64,000 nt of DNA. It comes from Nesterenkonia lacusekhoensis. GTDB taxonomy: Bacteria; Actinomycetota; Actinomycetes; Actinomycetales; Micrococcaceae. Of this stretch, positions 17,805 through 27,549 are shown piece after piece (the first letter of the stretch is position 1; each line of letters starts with the position of its first letter). The translations under genes and the position numbers were made by a program. The notes under the pieces were generated by a model, which made no database searches, was not told the DNA's origin, and worked only from the letters and a program-made list of their open reading frames with translations. The stretch covers positions 372,001-436,000 of the forward strand of contig NZ_JAGINX010000001.1 of the NCBI RefSeq assembly GCF_017876395.1. The letters are read 5' to 3'.

Positions 17805-19370
17805 ATGGAGTGGCTCATCGTCATCGCAGAATTCCTGGTCAACGAGATCCTGTCCGTTCCCGCCTTCCTCATCGGCATCATCGTCGCCGTGGGGCTGATC
17901 GCACTGCGCCGCTCTGCAGGCCAGGTGATCGGCGGGGCGGTGAAGGCCACTCTGGGCTTTCTGCTGATCGGGGCCGGCGCCGACTTGGTGGTCGCCTCCT
18001 TGGATCCGCTGGGGGTGATGATCCAGGGCGCCACCGGGGCTCAGGGCGTGATCCCCACCAATGAGGCGATCGTGGGCATCGCCCAGGAGCAGTACGGTGC
18101 CCAGGTGGCCTGGCTGATGATCCTGGGCTTCGCGCTGAGCCTGGTGTTGGCCCGGTTCACCCCGCTGAGCTATGTGTTCCTGACCGGCCACCACATCCTG
18201 TTCATGGCCACACTGCTGACCATCGTGCTGGCCACTGCGGGCTACTCGGGCTCGGTGACCGTCCTGGTGGGCGGCGCGCTGCTGGCCATCCTCATGGTCT
18301 CCCTGCCGGCCTTCGCTCACCCCTGGACCCGGCGGATCACAGGAGACGACAGCATCGCCATCGGTCACTTCGGCACCGCCGGCTACGTGGCCGCCGGCGC
18401 CGTCGGGCGTCTGACCGGTGGCAGGCGCAGCCGATCCACGGAGGACCTGAAGCTGCCTGAGGGTCTGCGCTTCCTGCGCGACTCCATGGTGGCCACCGCC
18501 CTGTCCATGGTTCTGATGTACGTGGTCGTGTCCCTGGTCTTCTTCGCCCGCGAGGGGGAGACGGCCTATGAGGCTTTCGACGGCGGCGCCACCGGTTCGG
18601 GCAACTTCGTCATGCAGTCGGTGACACAGGGCCTGCAGTTCGGCATCGCCGTGGCCGTGATCCTCTTCGGCGTGCGCACCATCCTGGGCGAGATCTTGCC
18701 GGCGTTCCAAGGAATCGCCGCCAAGATCGTCCCCGGCGCGACTCCGGCCCTGGACGCGCCGATCGTCTTCCCCTACGCCCAGAACGCTGTGCTGATCGGT
18801 TTCCTCACCAGCTTCTCCGGCGGGCTCATCGGCCTGGCCGTGCTCTCGCTGTGGCTGAATCCGGCCCTGGGTCTGGCACTGATCCTGCCGGGCCTGGTCC
18901 CGCACTTCTTCACCGGCGGTGCGGCCGGTGTCTACGGCAATGCCACCGGCGGACGCATCGGTGCGGCGGCCGGCGGCTTCGTCAACGGCCTGCTGATCAC
19001 CTTCCTGCCGGCGGTGCTGCTGCTGGTGCTGGGCGACTTCGGCACGGCCAACACCACCTTCGGGGACACCGACTTCGGGTGGTTCGGCGTGCTGATCGGC
19101 TACGGCGCGGGGATCGGCTCAGTGGGCGGACTGATCGTCGTCGCTCTGCTCGGAGCGCTGATCCTGACCTCAGCGATCCTGGTCCAGCTGCGCGTGGTCA
19201 GAGGCGGGTGGGACCCCTCACCGCACCGGGAGTTCCCGGCACCGACCGCTGACGGCGCCGCTGAGGGCCAGGAGGGCGCCCCGGCAGGCAGCTCCGCGGG
19301 GACCGCGGGTTCCTATCCGAAGATCATTCCGCCGCGCGGTGCCCCGACGCCGCCCCCACCGCCGCAATGA
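17805..19370 (+). CDS. PTS EIIC, UlaA-type (ascorbate family) membrane permease
   Basis: 521 residues with about ten membrane segments. The UlaA family imports and phosphorylates L-ascorbate or related substrates. Seen: FLVNEILSVPAFLIGI at the N-terminus, GFLLIGAGADLV, YVFLTGHHILFMA, and GLVPHFFTGGAAGVYGNATG in the late part. It ends in a cytosolic tail rich in A, G and P. It is co-transcribed with the EIIAB gene. Confidence 0.9.
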   Translation: MEWLIVIAEFLVNEILSVPAFLIGIIVAVGLIALRRSAGQVIGGAVKATLGFLLIGAGADLVVASLDPLGVMIQGATGAQGVIPTNEAIVGIAQEQYGAQVAWLMILGFALSLVLARFTPLSYVFLTGHHILFMATLLTIVLATAGYSGSVTVLVGGALLAILMVSLPAFAHPWTRRITGDDSIAIGHFGTAGYVAAGAVGRLTGGRRSRSTEDLKLPEGLRFLRDSMVATALSMVLMYVVVSLVFFAREGETAYEAFDGGATGSGNFVMQSVTQGLQFGIAVAVILFGVRTILGEILPAFQGIAAKIVPGATPALDAPIVFPYAQNAVLIGFLTSFSGGLIGLAVLSLWLNPALGLALILPGLVPHFFTGGAAGVYGNATGGRIGAAAGGFVNGLLITFLPAVLLLVLGDFGTANTTFGDTDFGWFGVLIGYGAGIGSVGGLIVVALLGALILTSAILVQLRVVRGGWDPSPHREFPAPTADGAAEGQEGAPAGSSAGTAGSYPKIIPPRGAPTPPPPPQ

Positions 19371-19413
19371 GCCGAGCGGGCCAGGCACTCAGCTGCCCAG
19401 ACGCATATGCAGC

Positions 19414-20355
19414 TCATCTGCCCACTGGGTGCTCGGGCTCCTGGCCGTCGAGTACGTCGAGTACGGCCTGAGCGGCCGAGAGGCCTGCTCGGCGTCGAGC
19501 TTCGGCGGTCTGCCCGGCCAGATGTGAGGTGATGATGACGTTGTCCAGGCCGCGCAGCGGACTGTCCTGGGGCAGCGGCTCGGCCTCCAGCACATCCAGG
19601 GCGGCGGAGGAGAGAACCCCGCTGCGCAGGGCTGCGGCCAGGGCCTGTTCGTCTACCAGGGACCCACGGGCGGTGTTGATGAGCATGGCGGTGGGCTGCA
19701 TCAGAGCCAAGCGTCCGGCGTCGAGGAGGGGGCCCGCACCGATCTGAGCCTGAGTGTGCAGCGTGAGCACATCGGCAGTGCGCAGGTTCTCTTCCAGCCC
19801 GACGAAGGCCGCCGCGGCCGACGGGTCAGGATGGGCTGTGGTCACCTGGACGTGCATACCTAAGGCCGCGCCCAACTGGGTCACCGCACGTCCGCTGGGT
19901 CCATAGCCGATGACTCCGAGCCGTCTGCCGCGCAGCTCCTGGCCCGCGTCCCGAGGCCAGCTTCCCCCGCGCACCGCCGCAGAGACTTGGGGGATCTGCC
20001 GGACGGAGGCGAGCATCAGCCCCAGCGTCAGCTCAGCCACCGAATGGTGGTTGGTCCCCGGGGCGTTGCAGACCTGGACGCCCCGGGCGGACGCGGCTGA
20101 GACATCGATGGAGTCATAGCCGACTCCGCTGCGGGCCAGGACCTTCAGCCGATCCGCCCGTTCGAGCATCTCCGAGGTGATCGGCTCACTGGCGAGGATC
20201 GCGGCGTCGACGTCCTGCAGCAGCAGTGCCTGCTCCTGGGCCGGACGCGGACCGGTGTGGGGCAGGTGGACGGTGTGGTGGCCGTGCCGGCGCAGCAGAC
20301 GGTCGACGTCGTCGTCGGGCTTCAGGTAGTCGGTGGTGATCAGTACCCGCGCCAC
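19414..20355 (-). CDS. D-2-hydroxyacid dehydrogenase (NAD(P)-dependent)
   Basis: 313 residues with the D-isomer 2-hydroxyacid dehydrogenase fold. NAD-binding GVIGYGPSGRAV; catalytic Arg in KVLARSGVGYDSID, Glu in LDVLEAEPL and His in TSHLAGQT; INTARGSLVDEQAL is family-typical. Reduction of hydroxypyruvate or glyoxylate to glycerate or glycolate is plausible because a permease and glycerate kinase follow; phosphoglycerate and other substrates cannot be excluded. It starts 9 bases after the permease stop on the same strand, so it is likely the second gene of that transcript. Confidence 0.87.
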   Translation of the reverse strand: MARVLITTDYLKPDDDVDRLLRRHGHHTVHLPHTGPRPAQEQALLLQDVDAAILASEPITSEMLERADRLKVLARSGVGYDSIDVSAASARGVQVCNAPGTNHHSVAELTLGLMLASVRQIPQVSAAVRGGSWPRDAGQELRGRRLGVIGYGPSGRAVTQLGAALGMHVQVTTAHPDPSAAAAFVGLEENLRTADVLTLHTQAQIGAGPLLDAGRLALMQPTAMLINTARGSLVDEQALAAALRSGVLSSAALDVLEAEPLPQDSPLRGLDNVIITSHLAGQTAEARRRAGLSAAQAVLDVLDGQEPEHPVGR

Positions 20356-20364
20356 GCCAGCCGC

Positions 20365-22062
20365 TCACCAGCCTTCCGGAGTGACGGTCAGCTCGATGCC
20401 CCACAGCAGGGGCAGCAGCGTGAAGGTAGCCAGTACGATCAGCAGCAGCGTGGTCACGTTCAGCCAGAACCCGATCCTGATCATGTCCATGATGGTGATC
20501 TTGCCGGTGCCGAAGATGATGGCGTTCGGCGGAGTCCCCACCGGCAGCATGAACGCGCAGTTCGCGGCCATGGCCGCCGGGACCATCAGCGCCAAGGGGT
20601 GGACGCCCAGGGCCAGGCCCAGGGCCGCCATGACCGGAAGGATCATCGTGCCGGTGGCGGTGTTGGAGGTGATCTCGGTCAAGAAGAGCACCAGGGCCGC
20701 GGCCACCAGCACAGTGATGATGAAGTTGACGTTCTCCAGCACCAGCAGCTGTTCGCCGATCCAGTCGGAGAGCCCGGTCTCGGTGAACCCGCCGGCCACG
20801 GCCAGGCCTCCGCCGAAGAGCAGCAGCACGCCCCAGGGGACCTTCTTGGTGTCATCCCACTCCAGGATCCGCGGCTGCTCGGCGCTGCGGCTGGGCAGGG
20901 CGAAGAGCACGACGGCGGCGGTCACCGCGATCAGCCCGTCGGAGATGCCGGGGATCAGGTCGTCCCAGATGAACCCGCGGGTGACCCAGAAGAAGGCGGC
21001 ACCGACGAAGACCGTCAGCACGGCCTTCTCCTCCGTGGCCAGGCTGCCCAGTCCCTCCTTCTCGTCGCGGATGACGTCACGGCCTCCGGGCAGCGTCTTG
21101 AACCGGAACTTAAACTTCACGAAGGTCAGGTAGAACCAGCAGAAGGCCAACAGCAGGACCACCATGGGTACACCGAAGAGCATCCACTGGGCGAAGGTGA
21201 TGGTCTCGCCGAAGGTCTCCCGCACCACCCCGGAGAGGAAGGCCAGCGGCGGGGTTCCGATCAGGGTGCCCAGACCGCCGATCGTGGCGGCATAGCCGAC
21301 GCCGAAGATCAGGCACTTCTCGAACTTGGGGACTTCGCTCTCATGTTCGCCGCCCTTCATCACCTGGGCGGCCTGGTAGGTCACGGCCAGGGCCACAGGG
21401 ATCATCATCATGGCGGCGGCGGTGTTGGTCACCCACATGGACAGGAAGGCCACGGCCACCATGAAGCCCAGCACGATGCGCCGCGGGCTGGTGCCGATCA
21501 TCAGCACGATGGTCAGGGCGATGCGCTGGTGCAGGTTCCATTTCTCCATGGCGATGGCCAGGGCGAAGCCGCCCAGGAAGAGGAAGACGATGTCATCGCC
21601 GTAGGAGGAGGCCACATCGTCGCCCGGCATCGCATTGGTCAGCGGCAGCAGGATCAGCGGAAGCAGCGAGGTGGCTGGGATGGGGATGGCCTCGGTGACC
21701 CACCAGGTGCCGATCCACAGGGTGCTGGCCAGCACGGCCACACCCTCGGAGGAGAGGCCCTCTGGGCGGAGGAAGAGCATCGTGAGCAGGAACAGCGTGG
21801 GCCCCAGGATGAGCCCGACGAGCCGTGCTCGGGTATAGCCGCCCGGGGGACCGCTCCTGGGACGAACTGAGGGTTCGGGCTCCTGATGGTCCGGCCGGTG
21901 GGCCGAGGCGCTGGAGCGCTGGCCCGGGCTGCCGGCGTCGGCGTGCTGGCGGTGCCGTTCGGGCTCCTTCTCCACGGAGAAGGTCAGCAACCGTTTGATC
22001 TGGTGGTGGGACCTCCAGAGCTCATCCCAGATCCGGCGCGCAGGATGTGGATACGCCGTCAT
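20365..22062 (-). CDS. DASS/SLC13-family anion permease
   Basis: 565 residues. An unusual hydrophilic N-terminus of about 80 residues precedes the membrane domain. The two Ser-Asn/Thr-type motifs of the family are seen (SMWVTNTAAAMMMIP and TEITSNTATGTMILP), as is the end VGTPPNAIIFGTG. Members move di- or tricarboxylates, sulfate or related anions with Na+. In this setting a hydroxy-acid substrate such as glycerate or tartronate is possible but not proven. RBS GAGGAAG precedes the ATG. It is divergent from glycerate kinase. Confidence 0.88.
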   Translation of the reverse strand: MTAYPHPARRIWDELWRSHHQIKRLLTFSVEKEPERHRQHADAGSPGQRSSASAHRPDHQEPEPSVRPRSGPPGGYTRARLVGLILGPTLFLLTMLFLRPEGLSSEGVAVLASTLWIGTWWVTEAIPIPATSLLPLILLPLTNAMPGDDVASSYGDDIVFLFLGGFALAIAMEKWNLHQRIALTIVLMIGTSPRRIVLGFMVAVAFLSMWVTNTAAAMMMIPVALAVTYQAAQVMKGGEHESEVPKFEKCLIFGVGYAATIGGLGTLIGTPPLAFLSGVVRETFGETITFAQWMLFGVPMVVLLLAFCWFYLTFVKFKFRFKTLPGGRDVIRDEKEGLGSLATEEKAVLTVFVGAAFFWVTRGFIWDDLIPGISDGLIAVTAAVVLFALPSRSAEQPRILEWDDTKKVPWGVLLLFGGGLAVAGGFTETGLSDWIGEQLLVLENVNFIITVLVAAALVLFLTEITSNTATGTMILPVMAALGLALGVHPLALMVPAAMAANCAFMLPVGTPPNAIIFGTGKITIMDMIRIGFWLNVTTLLLIVLATFTLLPLLWGIELTVTPEGW

Positions 22063-22107
22063 AAGAAGTCTTCCTCACAGTCGTCATTGAGCGGTGGGGT
22101 TCGTTCG

Positions 22108-22135
22108 CACAGACACTACACACTAGTAGTCTGTG
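22108..22135. promoter_or_regulatory. Operator-like inverted repeat in the permease/glycerate kinase region
   Basis: CACAGAC-ACTA and TAGT-A-GTCTGTG form an 11-pair inverted repeat with one bulged base. It ends 4 bases before the glycerate kinase ATG, leaving no room for a ribosome site; that mRNA may be leaderless and the repeat a repressor site for both divergent genes. Confidence 0.6.
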
Positions 22136-22139
22136 TTTC

Positions 22140-23339
22140 ATGTCACTGACCCGAACCTCCTCCTCAGCACTGCGCGTCGCCGTCATCCCGGATTCCTTCA
22201 AAGGCAGTGCGACCGCGGGTGCGGTGGCCCGCGCCATGGCCGAGGGGGTGGAGCGAGCCTGCGCCTCCGCCAGGGTATCGGCCCGGAGCGCAGTCGTGCC
22301 CTTCGCCGACGGCGGTGAGGGGACGTTGGACGCGATCTGCAGCGCGTGGGGGATCGAGCCTCAGCGGGTGGCTGTGACTGATGCGCTGGGTCGTCCTGCG
22401 GAGGGCCGTTACGCGGTCCACACAGTGGAGGGCAGGACCACAGGCGTGATCGAGGCGGCCGAGGCCAATGGTCTGCCTGCTGTCAGTGACGTGCCGCTGC
22501 AGCCTCAGCGTGCCACCACCTATGGCGTGGGCGCTCTGGTCACGGCCGCCCTGGACGCCGGCTGCGAGGAGGTGCTGCTGTGCATCGGCGGATCGGCCAC
22601 CACCGACGGCGGTGCGGGACTTCTGCAGGCACTGGGCGCACGGCTCCTCGACAGCTCCGGTGCGCAGATCGGGCCCGGAGGAGGGGCGCTCGCCGATCTT
22701 TCACATATCGACACAGAGGGCTTGGATCCGCGGGTGCCGGGACTTCGATGGCGGATCGCCTGCGACGTGACCAACCCCCTGCTGGGTCCTGAGGGTGCGG
22801 CTGCGGTCTTCGGCCCACAGAAGGGTGCGGACCCACAGGACGTCATAGAGCTCGACGCCGCCCTGGGCCACTTCGCTGATGTCTTGGCCGCCCAGACCGG
22901 GCAGGACGTCCGTGAGACCCCCGGCATGGGTGCGGCCGGAGGACTGCCGATGGCACTGGTGAGCCTCTTCGACGCAGAGATCGCCCCAGGTGGCGAACTG
23001 GTGGCCGAGGTCCTCGGAGTCCAGCAGGTCGTGGCAGAGGCCGAGATCGTGCTGACCGGTGAAGGCAGGCTGGACTCTCAGTCCCTGGGCGGCAAAGTGG
23101 TGGACACGGTGCGGCGCCTGACCCCCGATCAGACTCCGGTGTTCGTGCTGGCCGGATCGGTAGAGATCTCGGCTGCGGAGCTCGACGCCGCGGGGCTGTC
23201 GGCGGCACTGTCCATTGCGCGGGGCCCCGAGACTCTGAACCAGCTCTCTGCTGAGGCGGAGACCCGGGTCAGCTGCGCGGCCGAGCAGCTGATCCGGATC
23301 TATCTGAGCGGAAGGGCAGCTCACCGACCCTCGGCCTGA
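22140..23339 (+). CDS. Glycerate kinase (GarK/GlxK family)
   Basis: 399 residues, family-typical length. Phosphorylates D-glycerate with ATP to a phosphoglycerate. Seen: [15 protein letters not shown] at the N-terminus, [33 protein letters not shown], and [13 protein letters not shown] near the end. No Shine-Dalgarno site precedes the ATG. Its 3' end overlaps the ureohydrolase gene tail to tail by 19 bases. Confidence 0.93.
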   Translation: MSLTRTSSSALRVAVIPDSFKGSATAGAVARAMAEGVERACASARVSARSAVVPFADGGEGTLDAICSAWGIEPQRVAVTDALGRPAEGRYAVHTVEGRTTGVIEAAEANGLPAVSDVPLQPQRATTYGVGALVTAALDAGCEEVLLCIGGSATTDGGAGLLQALGARLLDSSGAQIGPGGGALADLSHIDTEGLDPRVPGLRWRIACDVTNPLLGPEGAAAVFGPQKGADPQDVIELDAALGHFADVLAAQTGQDVRETPGMGAAGGLPMALVSLFDAEIAPGGELVAEVLGVQQVVAEAEIVLTGEGRLDSQSLGGKVVDTVRRLTPDQTPVFVLAGSVEISAAELDAAGLSAALSIARGPETLNQLSAEAETRVSCAAEQLIRIYLSGRAAHRPSA

Positions 23340-24271
23340 GCGCCCATCGCAGAGATCAGCTCATAGACCACATGGGCCGCCGCTATGGCCGTCAGCTGCG
23401 CGTGGTCATAGGCGGGGGAGACCTCGACGACGTCGGCGCCGACGATGTTCAGATCCGTGAGGCCGCGGATGATCCTCAGCAGCTCGCGGCTGGTCATGCC
23501 CGCGGCCTCCGGGGTGCCGGTTCCGGGGGCATGGGCCGGGTCCAGGACATCGATGTCGATGGAGATGTAGACCGGCTTATCGCCCAGCCGTGCGCGCAGC
23601 CGCTCCAGGGCGGCGAGCACACCGTGCTCTTCGATGAAGTCGGTGGTGGTGATCTCGAACCCGAGCGTCTGATCATCCTCCAGGTCGCCCTTGCCGTAGA
23701 GCGGTCCGCGGATGCCCAGGTGTGCGCTCGCGGTCAGGTCGATGAACCCGTCCTCGCTGGCCCGGCGGAAGGGGGTGCCGTGGGTGATCGGGGCACCGAA
23801 GTAGGTGTCCCAGGTGTCCAGGTGGGCATCGGCGTGCAGCACTGCAATAGGGCCATGCTTCTCGTACATCGCCTTCAGCAGCGGATAGGCCACCGTGTGG
23901 TCGCCGCCGATCATCACGAACCGTCCGGCCCTCTCCAGCAGGTCGACCGCCCCCTGATGGACCTGCCGGACGGCCTCATCCAGGTCGAAGGGGTTGGCGA
24001 CGATGTCGCCGGCGTCGGCGACCTGCTGCACTGCGAAGGGAGAGATGTCCTGCGCCGGGTTGTAGGGGCGCAGGAGCCGGGAGGCCTCACGGACATGACT
24101 GGGGCCGAAGCGAGCTCCCGGGCGGTAGCTCACGCCCGAGTCGAAGGGGATACCGGCCACCGCCACATCAGCGGTGCCGACCTCCTCCAGGCTCGGCAGC
24201 AGGGCGTAGTTGGCCCGTCCGGCGAAGCGCGGGGTGGCGCTGCTGTCGCGGGGGCCGATGGGTTGAGTCAT
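23321..24271 (-). CDS. Agmatinase / ureohydrolase family enzyme
   Basis: 316 residues. Hydrolyses a guanidino compound to an amine and urea using two Mn ions. All ligand motifs are present: [19 protein letters not shown] and [36 protein letters not shown] is agmatinase-type, but guanidinobutyrate or guanidine are also possible substrates. The ATG at 24271 (MTQPIG) is taken; a further start 12 codons up is less likely. It is divergent from the siderophore-binding protein gene. Confidence 0.88.
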   Translation of the reverse strand: MTQPIGPRDSSATPRFAGRANYALLPSLEEVGTADVAVAGIPFDSGVSYRPGARFGPSHVREASRLLRPYNPAQDISPFAVQQVADAGDIVANPFDLDEAVRQVHQGAVDLLERAGRFVMIGGDHTVAYPLLKAMYEKHGPIAVLHADAHLDTWDTYFGAPITHGTPFRRASEDGFIDLTASAHLGIRGPLYGKGDLEDDQTLGFEITTTDFIEEHGVLAALERLRARLGDKPVYISIDIDVLDPAHAPGTGTPEAAGMTSRELLRIIRGLTDLNIVGADVVEVSPAYDHAQLTAIAAAHVVYELISAMGAQAEGR

Positions 24272-24349
24272 ATCGATGAACCTAGGTGCTGGGCGCGGTC
24301 TGAGCAATACCTGATGCGATGTGACACGCGCCTTCTTCCCTCGCTCGAC

Positions 24350-24368
24350 TTAGGTTAGGCTCACCCCG
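24350..24368. promoter_or_regulatory. DtxR/IdeR iron box
   Basis: TTAGGTTAGGCTCACCCCG matches the DtxR/IdeR consensus TTAGGTTAGSCTAACCTAA at 15 of 19 positions. It lies 38 bases before the siderophore-binding protein ATG and fits iron repression of that operon. Confidence 0.8.
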
Positions 24369-24405
24369 ATACTTCTGATTCATGTCATGTAATGGAGGAT
24401 GATCC

Positions 24406-25440
24406 ATGAGCGCATTGCGGGACCGCCGAGCCCCCACTGTCCGAATCTTCGCCGCGGCCGCAGCTGGAGCAGTGTTGCTCTCGGCCTGCGGCGAAGGTGA
24501 GGCCGCAGGACCGGAGGCCGCCGGCGACGGCGACTTCGAGGCCACCACCATCGAGCACGCCCTCGGCGAGGCCGTCATCGAGGAGCAGCCGGAACGCGTG
24601 GTCACCCTGGGCCAGGGATCGGCCGAGACCGCCATCGCCCTGGGTGTGGTCCCGGTGGGCATGGAGGAGTACGAGTGGGGCGCCGATGAGACCGGGCACC
24701 TGCCCTGGATCCATGAGGAGGTCACGGAGCAGGGGGAGGAGCTGCCGGAGCTCTTCACCGGAGGCACCGAGATCGATGTCGAGGCCATCCTGGAGCTCGA
24801 GCCCGATGTCATCCTCGCCCCCTGGTCCGGCATCACGCAGGAGCAGTACGACGTCCTCTCGGACATCGCGCCCACTGTGGCCTACCCGGAGCTGCCCTGG
24901 ACCATCACCTGGGAGGAGCAGATCCACACAGTCTCCGAGGCTCTGGGGTATGAGGAGCGGGCCGATGAGCTCATCGCTGACATCGAGCAGCAGTTCGACG
25001 ACGCCGCCCAGCCCGAGTGGGAGGAGCACACCTTCTCCTTCGTCTATAACGACGGTCCCGGCACCCTCGGCGTCTTCTTCGAGGACGAACAGCGCGTGGC
25101 CATGGTCCGCAAGCTCGGCCTGACGGTGGACCCGGTGGTGGATGAGATGGGCGAGTACGAGGTCGAGGGCACCGATTCGGCCATGATCGGCCTGGAGAAC
25201 GCCGACATGCTCGAAGACTCCGATCTGATCTTCACCTGGTACTCCGATGACGAGAACCGTGAGGAGATCGAGGCTCAGGATCTCTACTCCTCCATCCCCG
25301 CCATCGAGGACGGAGCGGTGGTCGCCCCACAGGACAATTCCCTGGTCACCGCGTCCTCGATCATCACCCCGCTCACGGTGCCGTGGGTGATCGAACGCTA
25401 CGAGCCGCTCGTCGAAGAGGCCGTTGAGAACATCGACTAG
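24406..25440 (+). CDS. Iron-siderophore ABC transporter, binding lipoprotein
   Basis: 344 residues. A FepB/FecB-type solute-binding protein held to the membrane by a lipid: signal AAGAVLLSAC with the lipobox Cys near 28. PERVVTLGQGSAETAIALGV, LELEPDVILAPW and the C-terminal VPWVIERYEPLVEEA are typical of the family. A DtxR box precedes it. Two FecCD permeases follow with overlapping ends. Confidence 0.92.
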   Translation: MSALRDRRAPTVRIFAAAAAGAVLLSACGEGEAAGPEAAGDGDFEATTIEHALGEAVIEEQPERVVTLGQGSAETAIALGVVPVGMEEYEWGADETGHLPWIHEEVTEQGEELPELFTGGTEIDVEAILELEPDVILAPWSGITQEQYDVLSDIAPTVAYPELPWTITWEEQIHTVSEALGYEERADELIADIEQQFDDAAQPEWEEHTFSFVYNDGPGTLGVFFEDEQRVAMVRKLGLTVDPVVDEMGEYEVEGTDSAMIGLENADMLEDSDLIFTWYSDDENREEIEAQDLYSSIPAIEDGAVVAPQDNSLVTASSIITPLTVPWVIERYEPLVEEAVENID

Positions 25441-26413
25441 AGCTCTCGCCCTGTCCGGGGCGGCGGTGCTGCTGCTGATCGTGGCAGCCCTCAGCCTCAC
25501 CCTGGGCAACCGCGAGACGGAGCCCGAGCGCATGCTGGCAGTCCTGATGGGGGAGGGCGACCAGTTCATGGAGCAGGTCCTGGCCGCCCGCTGGCCGCGC
25601 ACCGTCATGGGTGCCGCGGTCGGGGCGGCTCTGGCCGTCTCCGGAATACTCATCCAATCGGTGATGCGCAATCCCCTGGGGGAGCCGGGCCTGTTGGGCG
25701 TGACCATGGGAGCCTCGGCGTCGGTGGTGACCGCTTCCGCCGTCTTCGGCGCAGCCGGTGGCTTCGCCGTCGTCGGGGCGGCCATGCCCGGAGCCGTGTT
25801 GGCCGTGACGGCGGTGTATCTGCTGGGCAGCCGCTCCGGCAGCAGGTCAGTGATTCCGCTGATCCTGGCCGGAGCAGTGGTCTCGGCCGTGCTGGGAGCC
25901 TATGTCCAAGCGATGATCCTCGCTCGTCCCGAGGTCTTCGACTCCTACCGACACTGGGTGGTCGGCTCACTCGCCGGGGCCCGATTCGAGACTCTGTGGG
26001 CGGTGCTGCCGGCTCTGCTGCTCGGGCTGCTGCTGGCCCTGGCCTCCGTGGGTGGGCTCAACGCTCTCGCCCTGGGGGAGGATCTGGCGGCAGGGCTCGG
26101 AGTGAAGGTCCGCAGGCTCAGGCTCATGGCTCTGGCGGCCGCCACTCTGCTGGCGGCCGCGGCCACCGCCGCCGTCGGGCCCATCGCCTTCGTCGGGCTG
26201 GCCGTCCCGCATCTGGTCCGTGCTCTGGTGGGAAGCGATCACCGTTGGCAGCTTCCCCTGGCGCTGATCCTGGGCGCTGCCCTGCTGCTGGTCGCAGACG
26301 TGGCCGCCCGGATCGTGGCCCGTCCGGAGGAGCTGATGGTGGGAGTGGTCACCGCCTTCGTGGGAGCGCCCTTCCTGCTGGCGGCCGTGCGAAAGGGGAA
26401 GGTCCGCGGATGA
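25424..26413 (+). CDS. FecCD-family siderophore permease 1
   Basis: 329 residues, about nine membrane segments. Seen: RWPRTVMGAAVGAALAVSG, VMRNPLGEPGLLGVTMGAS, and GPIAFVGLAVPHLVRALVG where the ATPase docks. TTG start overlapping the binding-protein gene by 17 bases. Translation is probably coupled. Confidence 0.9.
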   Translation: MRTSTRALALSGAAVLLLIVAALSLTLGNRETEPERMLAVLMGEGDQFMEQVLAARWPRTVMGAAVGAALAVSGILIQSVMRNPLGEPGLLGVTMGASASVVTASAVFGAAGGFAVVGAAMPGAVLAVTAVYLLGSRSGSRSVIPLILAGAVVSAVLGAYVQAMILARPEVFDSYRHWVVGSLAGARFETLWAVLPALLLGLLLALASVGGLNALALGEDLAAGLGVKVRRLRLMALAAATLLAAAATAAVGPIAFVGLAVPHLVRALVGSDHRWQLPLALILGAALLLVADVAARIVARPEELMVGVVTAFVGAPFLLAAVRKGKVRG

Positions 26414-27528
26414 GCACGCTGGACACGACAGCTGTAGGCACGACAGCTGCAGGTACGACCACCACAGAGGCCACCGCAGAGAGGCCCATCCATGGTGCAC
26501 GCGTCTTCCGCTGGGGAGAGCGCGTCCGGCTGCCCTGGCGGGTCCGGAGCGGCTGGGTGCTGGCCGGGCTGACCGCCCTGATCGTCGGTCTGGGGTTGGC
26601 CACATTGGCCTGGGGACCCATGGGCGCCGGGCCGCGGGACCTTCTGGCAGCGCTGCGAGGCGAGGCTGAGGCCACCACGCTCTTCGTCCTGGAGCGGCTG
26701 CGGGGCCCACGGGTGCTCGCCGCCGTCGGAGCCGGCGTCGCGCTCGGTCTGGCCGGAGCTCTGTTCCAATGCGTGACGCGCAATCCTCTGGGCAGCCCGG
26801 ACGTCATCGGGCTGGGTGCCGGAGCCGGGGCCGGCGTCGCGGTGAGCACTCTGCTGTGGCCCGGGATGGTGCCGGCCCCCGTGGGGGCGGTGCTGGGCGC
26901 TGGGCTGGCCGTGGCGGTGGTGTGGTGGTCCACCGGGATGGGTTTCGCCTCGCCCGCCCGGGTGATCATCACCGGCATCGGAGTCTTCGCCATGGCCACA
27001 GCGGTCACCCACTATGTGGTGGCGGTGGCGCTGCGCGACTCCGCCCATGATCTGGCCGCCTACCTGGTGGGATCGTTGGGCACTCGGAACATGGGGCACG
27101 TGCTGATCATCGCCGTCTCCCTGGCCGTGCTGATCCCGCTGGTCTTCCTGATCAGCCGTCGCCTGCTGCTGATGGACCTGGGCGACGAACTCGCCCAGTC
27201 CCTGGGTGCACGGGCGACGGCGACCCGCACCTGGGCCATCCTGCTGGCAGTCCTGCTGGCGGCGGCTGCGGTCTCCGTGGCCGGGCCGGTGGCCTTCGTC
27301 GCGCTGACCGCACCGCATATCGCCCGGAAGCTGACCCGCGCTCCGGGTCCCAACCTGACGGTCTCGGCAGCCGTGGGCGCCTTCATCCTGGTCAGCGCGG
27401 ACCTGCTGGTCCAACAGATGCCAGGCCTGGACGGACTGCCGGTGGGGATCGTCACCGCCGGCGCCGGCGGGCTCTACCTGGGATATCTGCTCCTGCTGGA
27501 GTTCCGCAGGACCTCGGGCCAGACCTGA
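26410..27528 (+). CDS. FecCD-family siderophore permease 2
   Basis: 372 residues starting at the ATGA overlap with permease 1. Seen: LERLRGPRVLAAVGAGVALGL, CVTRNPLGSPDVIGLGAGAG, and GPVAFVALTAPHIARKLT. The N-terminus has a Thr/Ala-rich stretch of about 30 residues. No ABC ATPase gene follows: the next gene is on the other strand 21 bases further. Confidence 0.9.
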   Translation: MSTLDTTAVGTTAAGTTTTEATAERPIHGARVFRWGERVRLPWRVRSGWVLAGLTALIVGLGLATLAWGPMGAGPRDLLAALRGEAEATTLFVLERLRGPRVLAAVGAGVALGLAGALFQCVTRNPLGSPDVIGLGAGAGAGVAVSTLLWPGMVPAPVGAVLGAGLAVAVVWWSTGMGFASPARVIITGIGVFAMATAVTHYVVAVALRDSAHDLAAYLVGSLGTRNMGHVLIIAVSLAVLIPLVFLISRRLLLMDLGDELAQSLGARATATRTWAILLAVLLAAAAVSVAGPVAFVALTAPHIARKLTRAPGPNLTVSAAVGAFILVSADLLVQQMPGLDGLPVGIVTAGAGGLYLGYLLLLEFRRTSGQT

Positions 27529-27549
27529 GAAGGCGCAGCCTGAAGCCCC

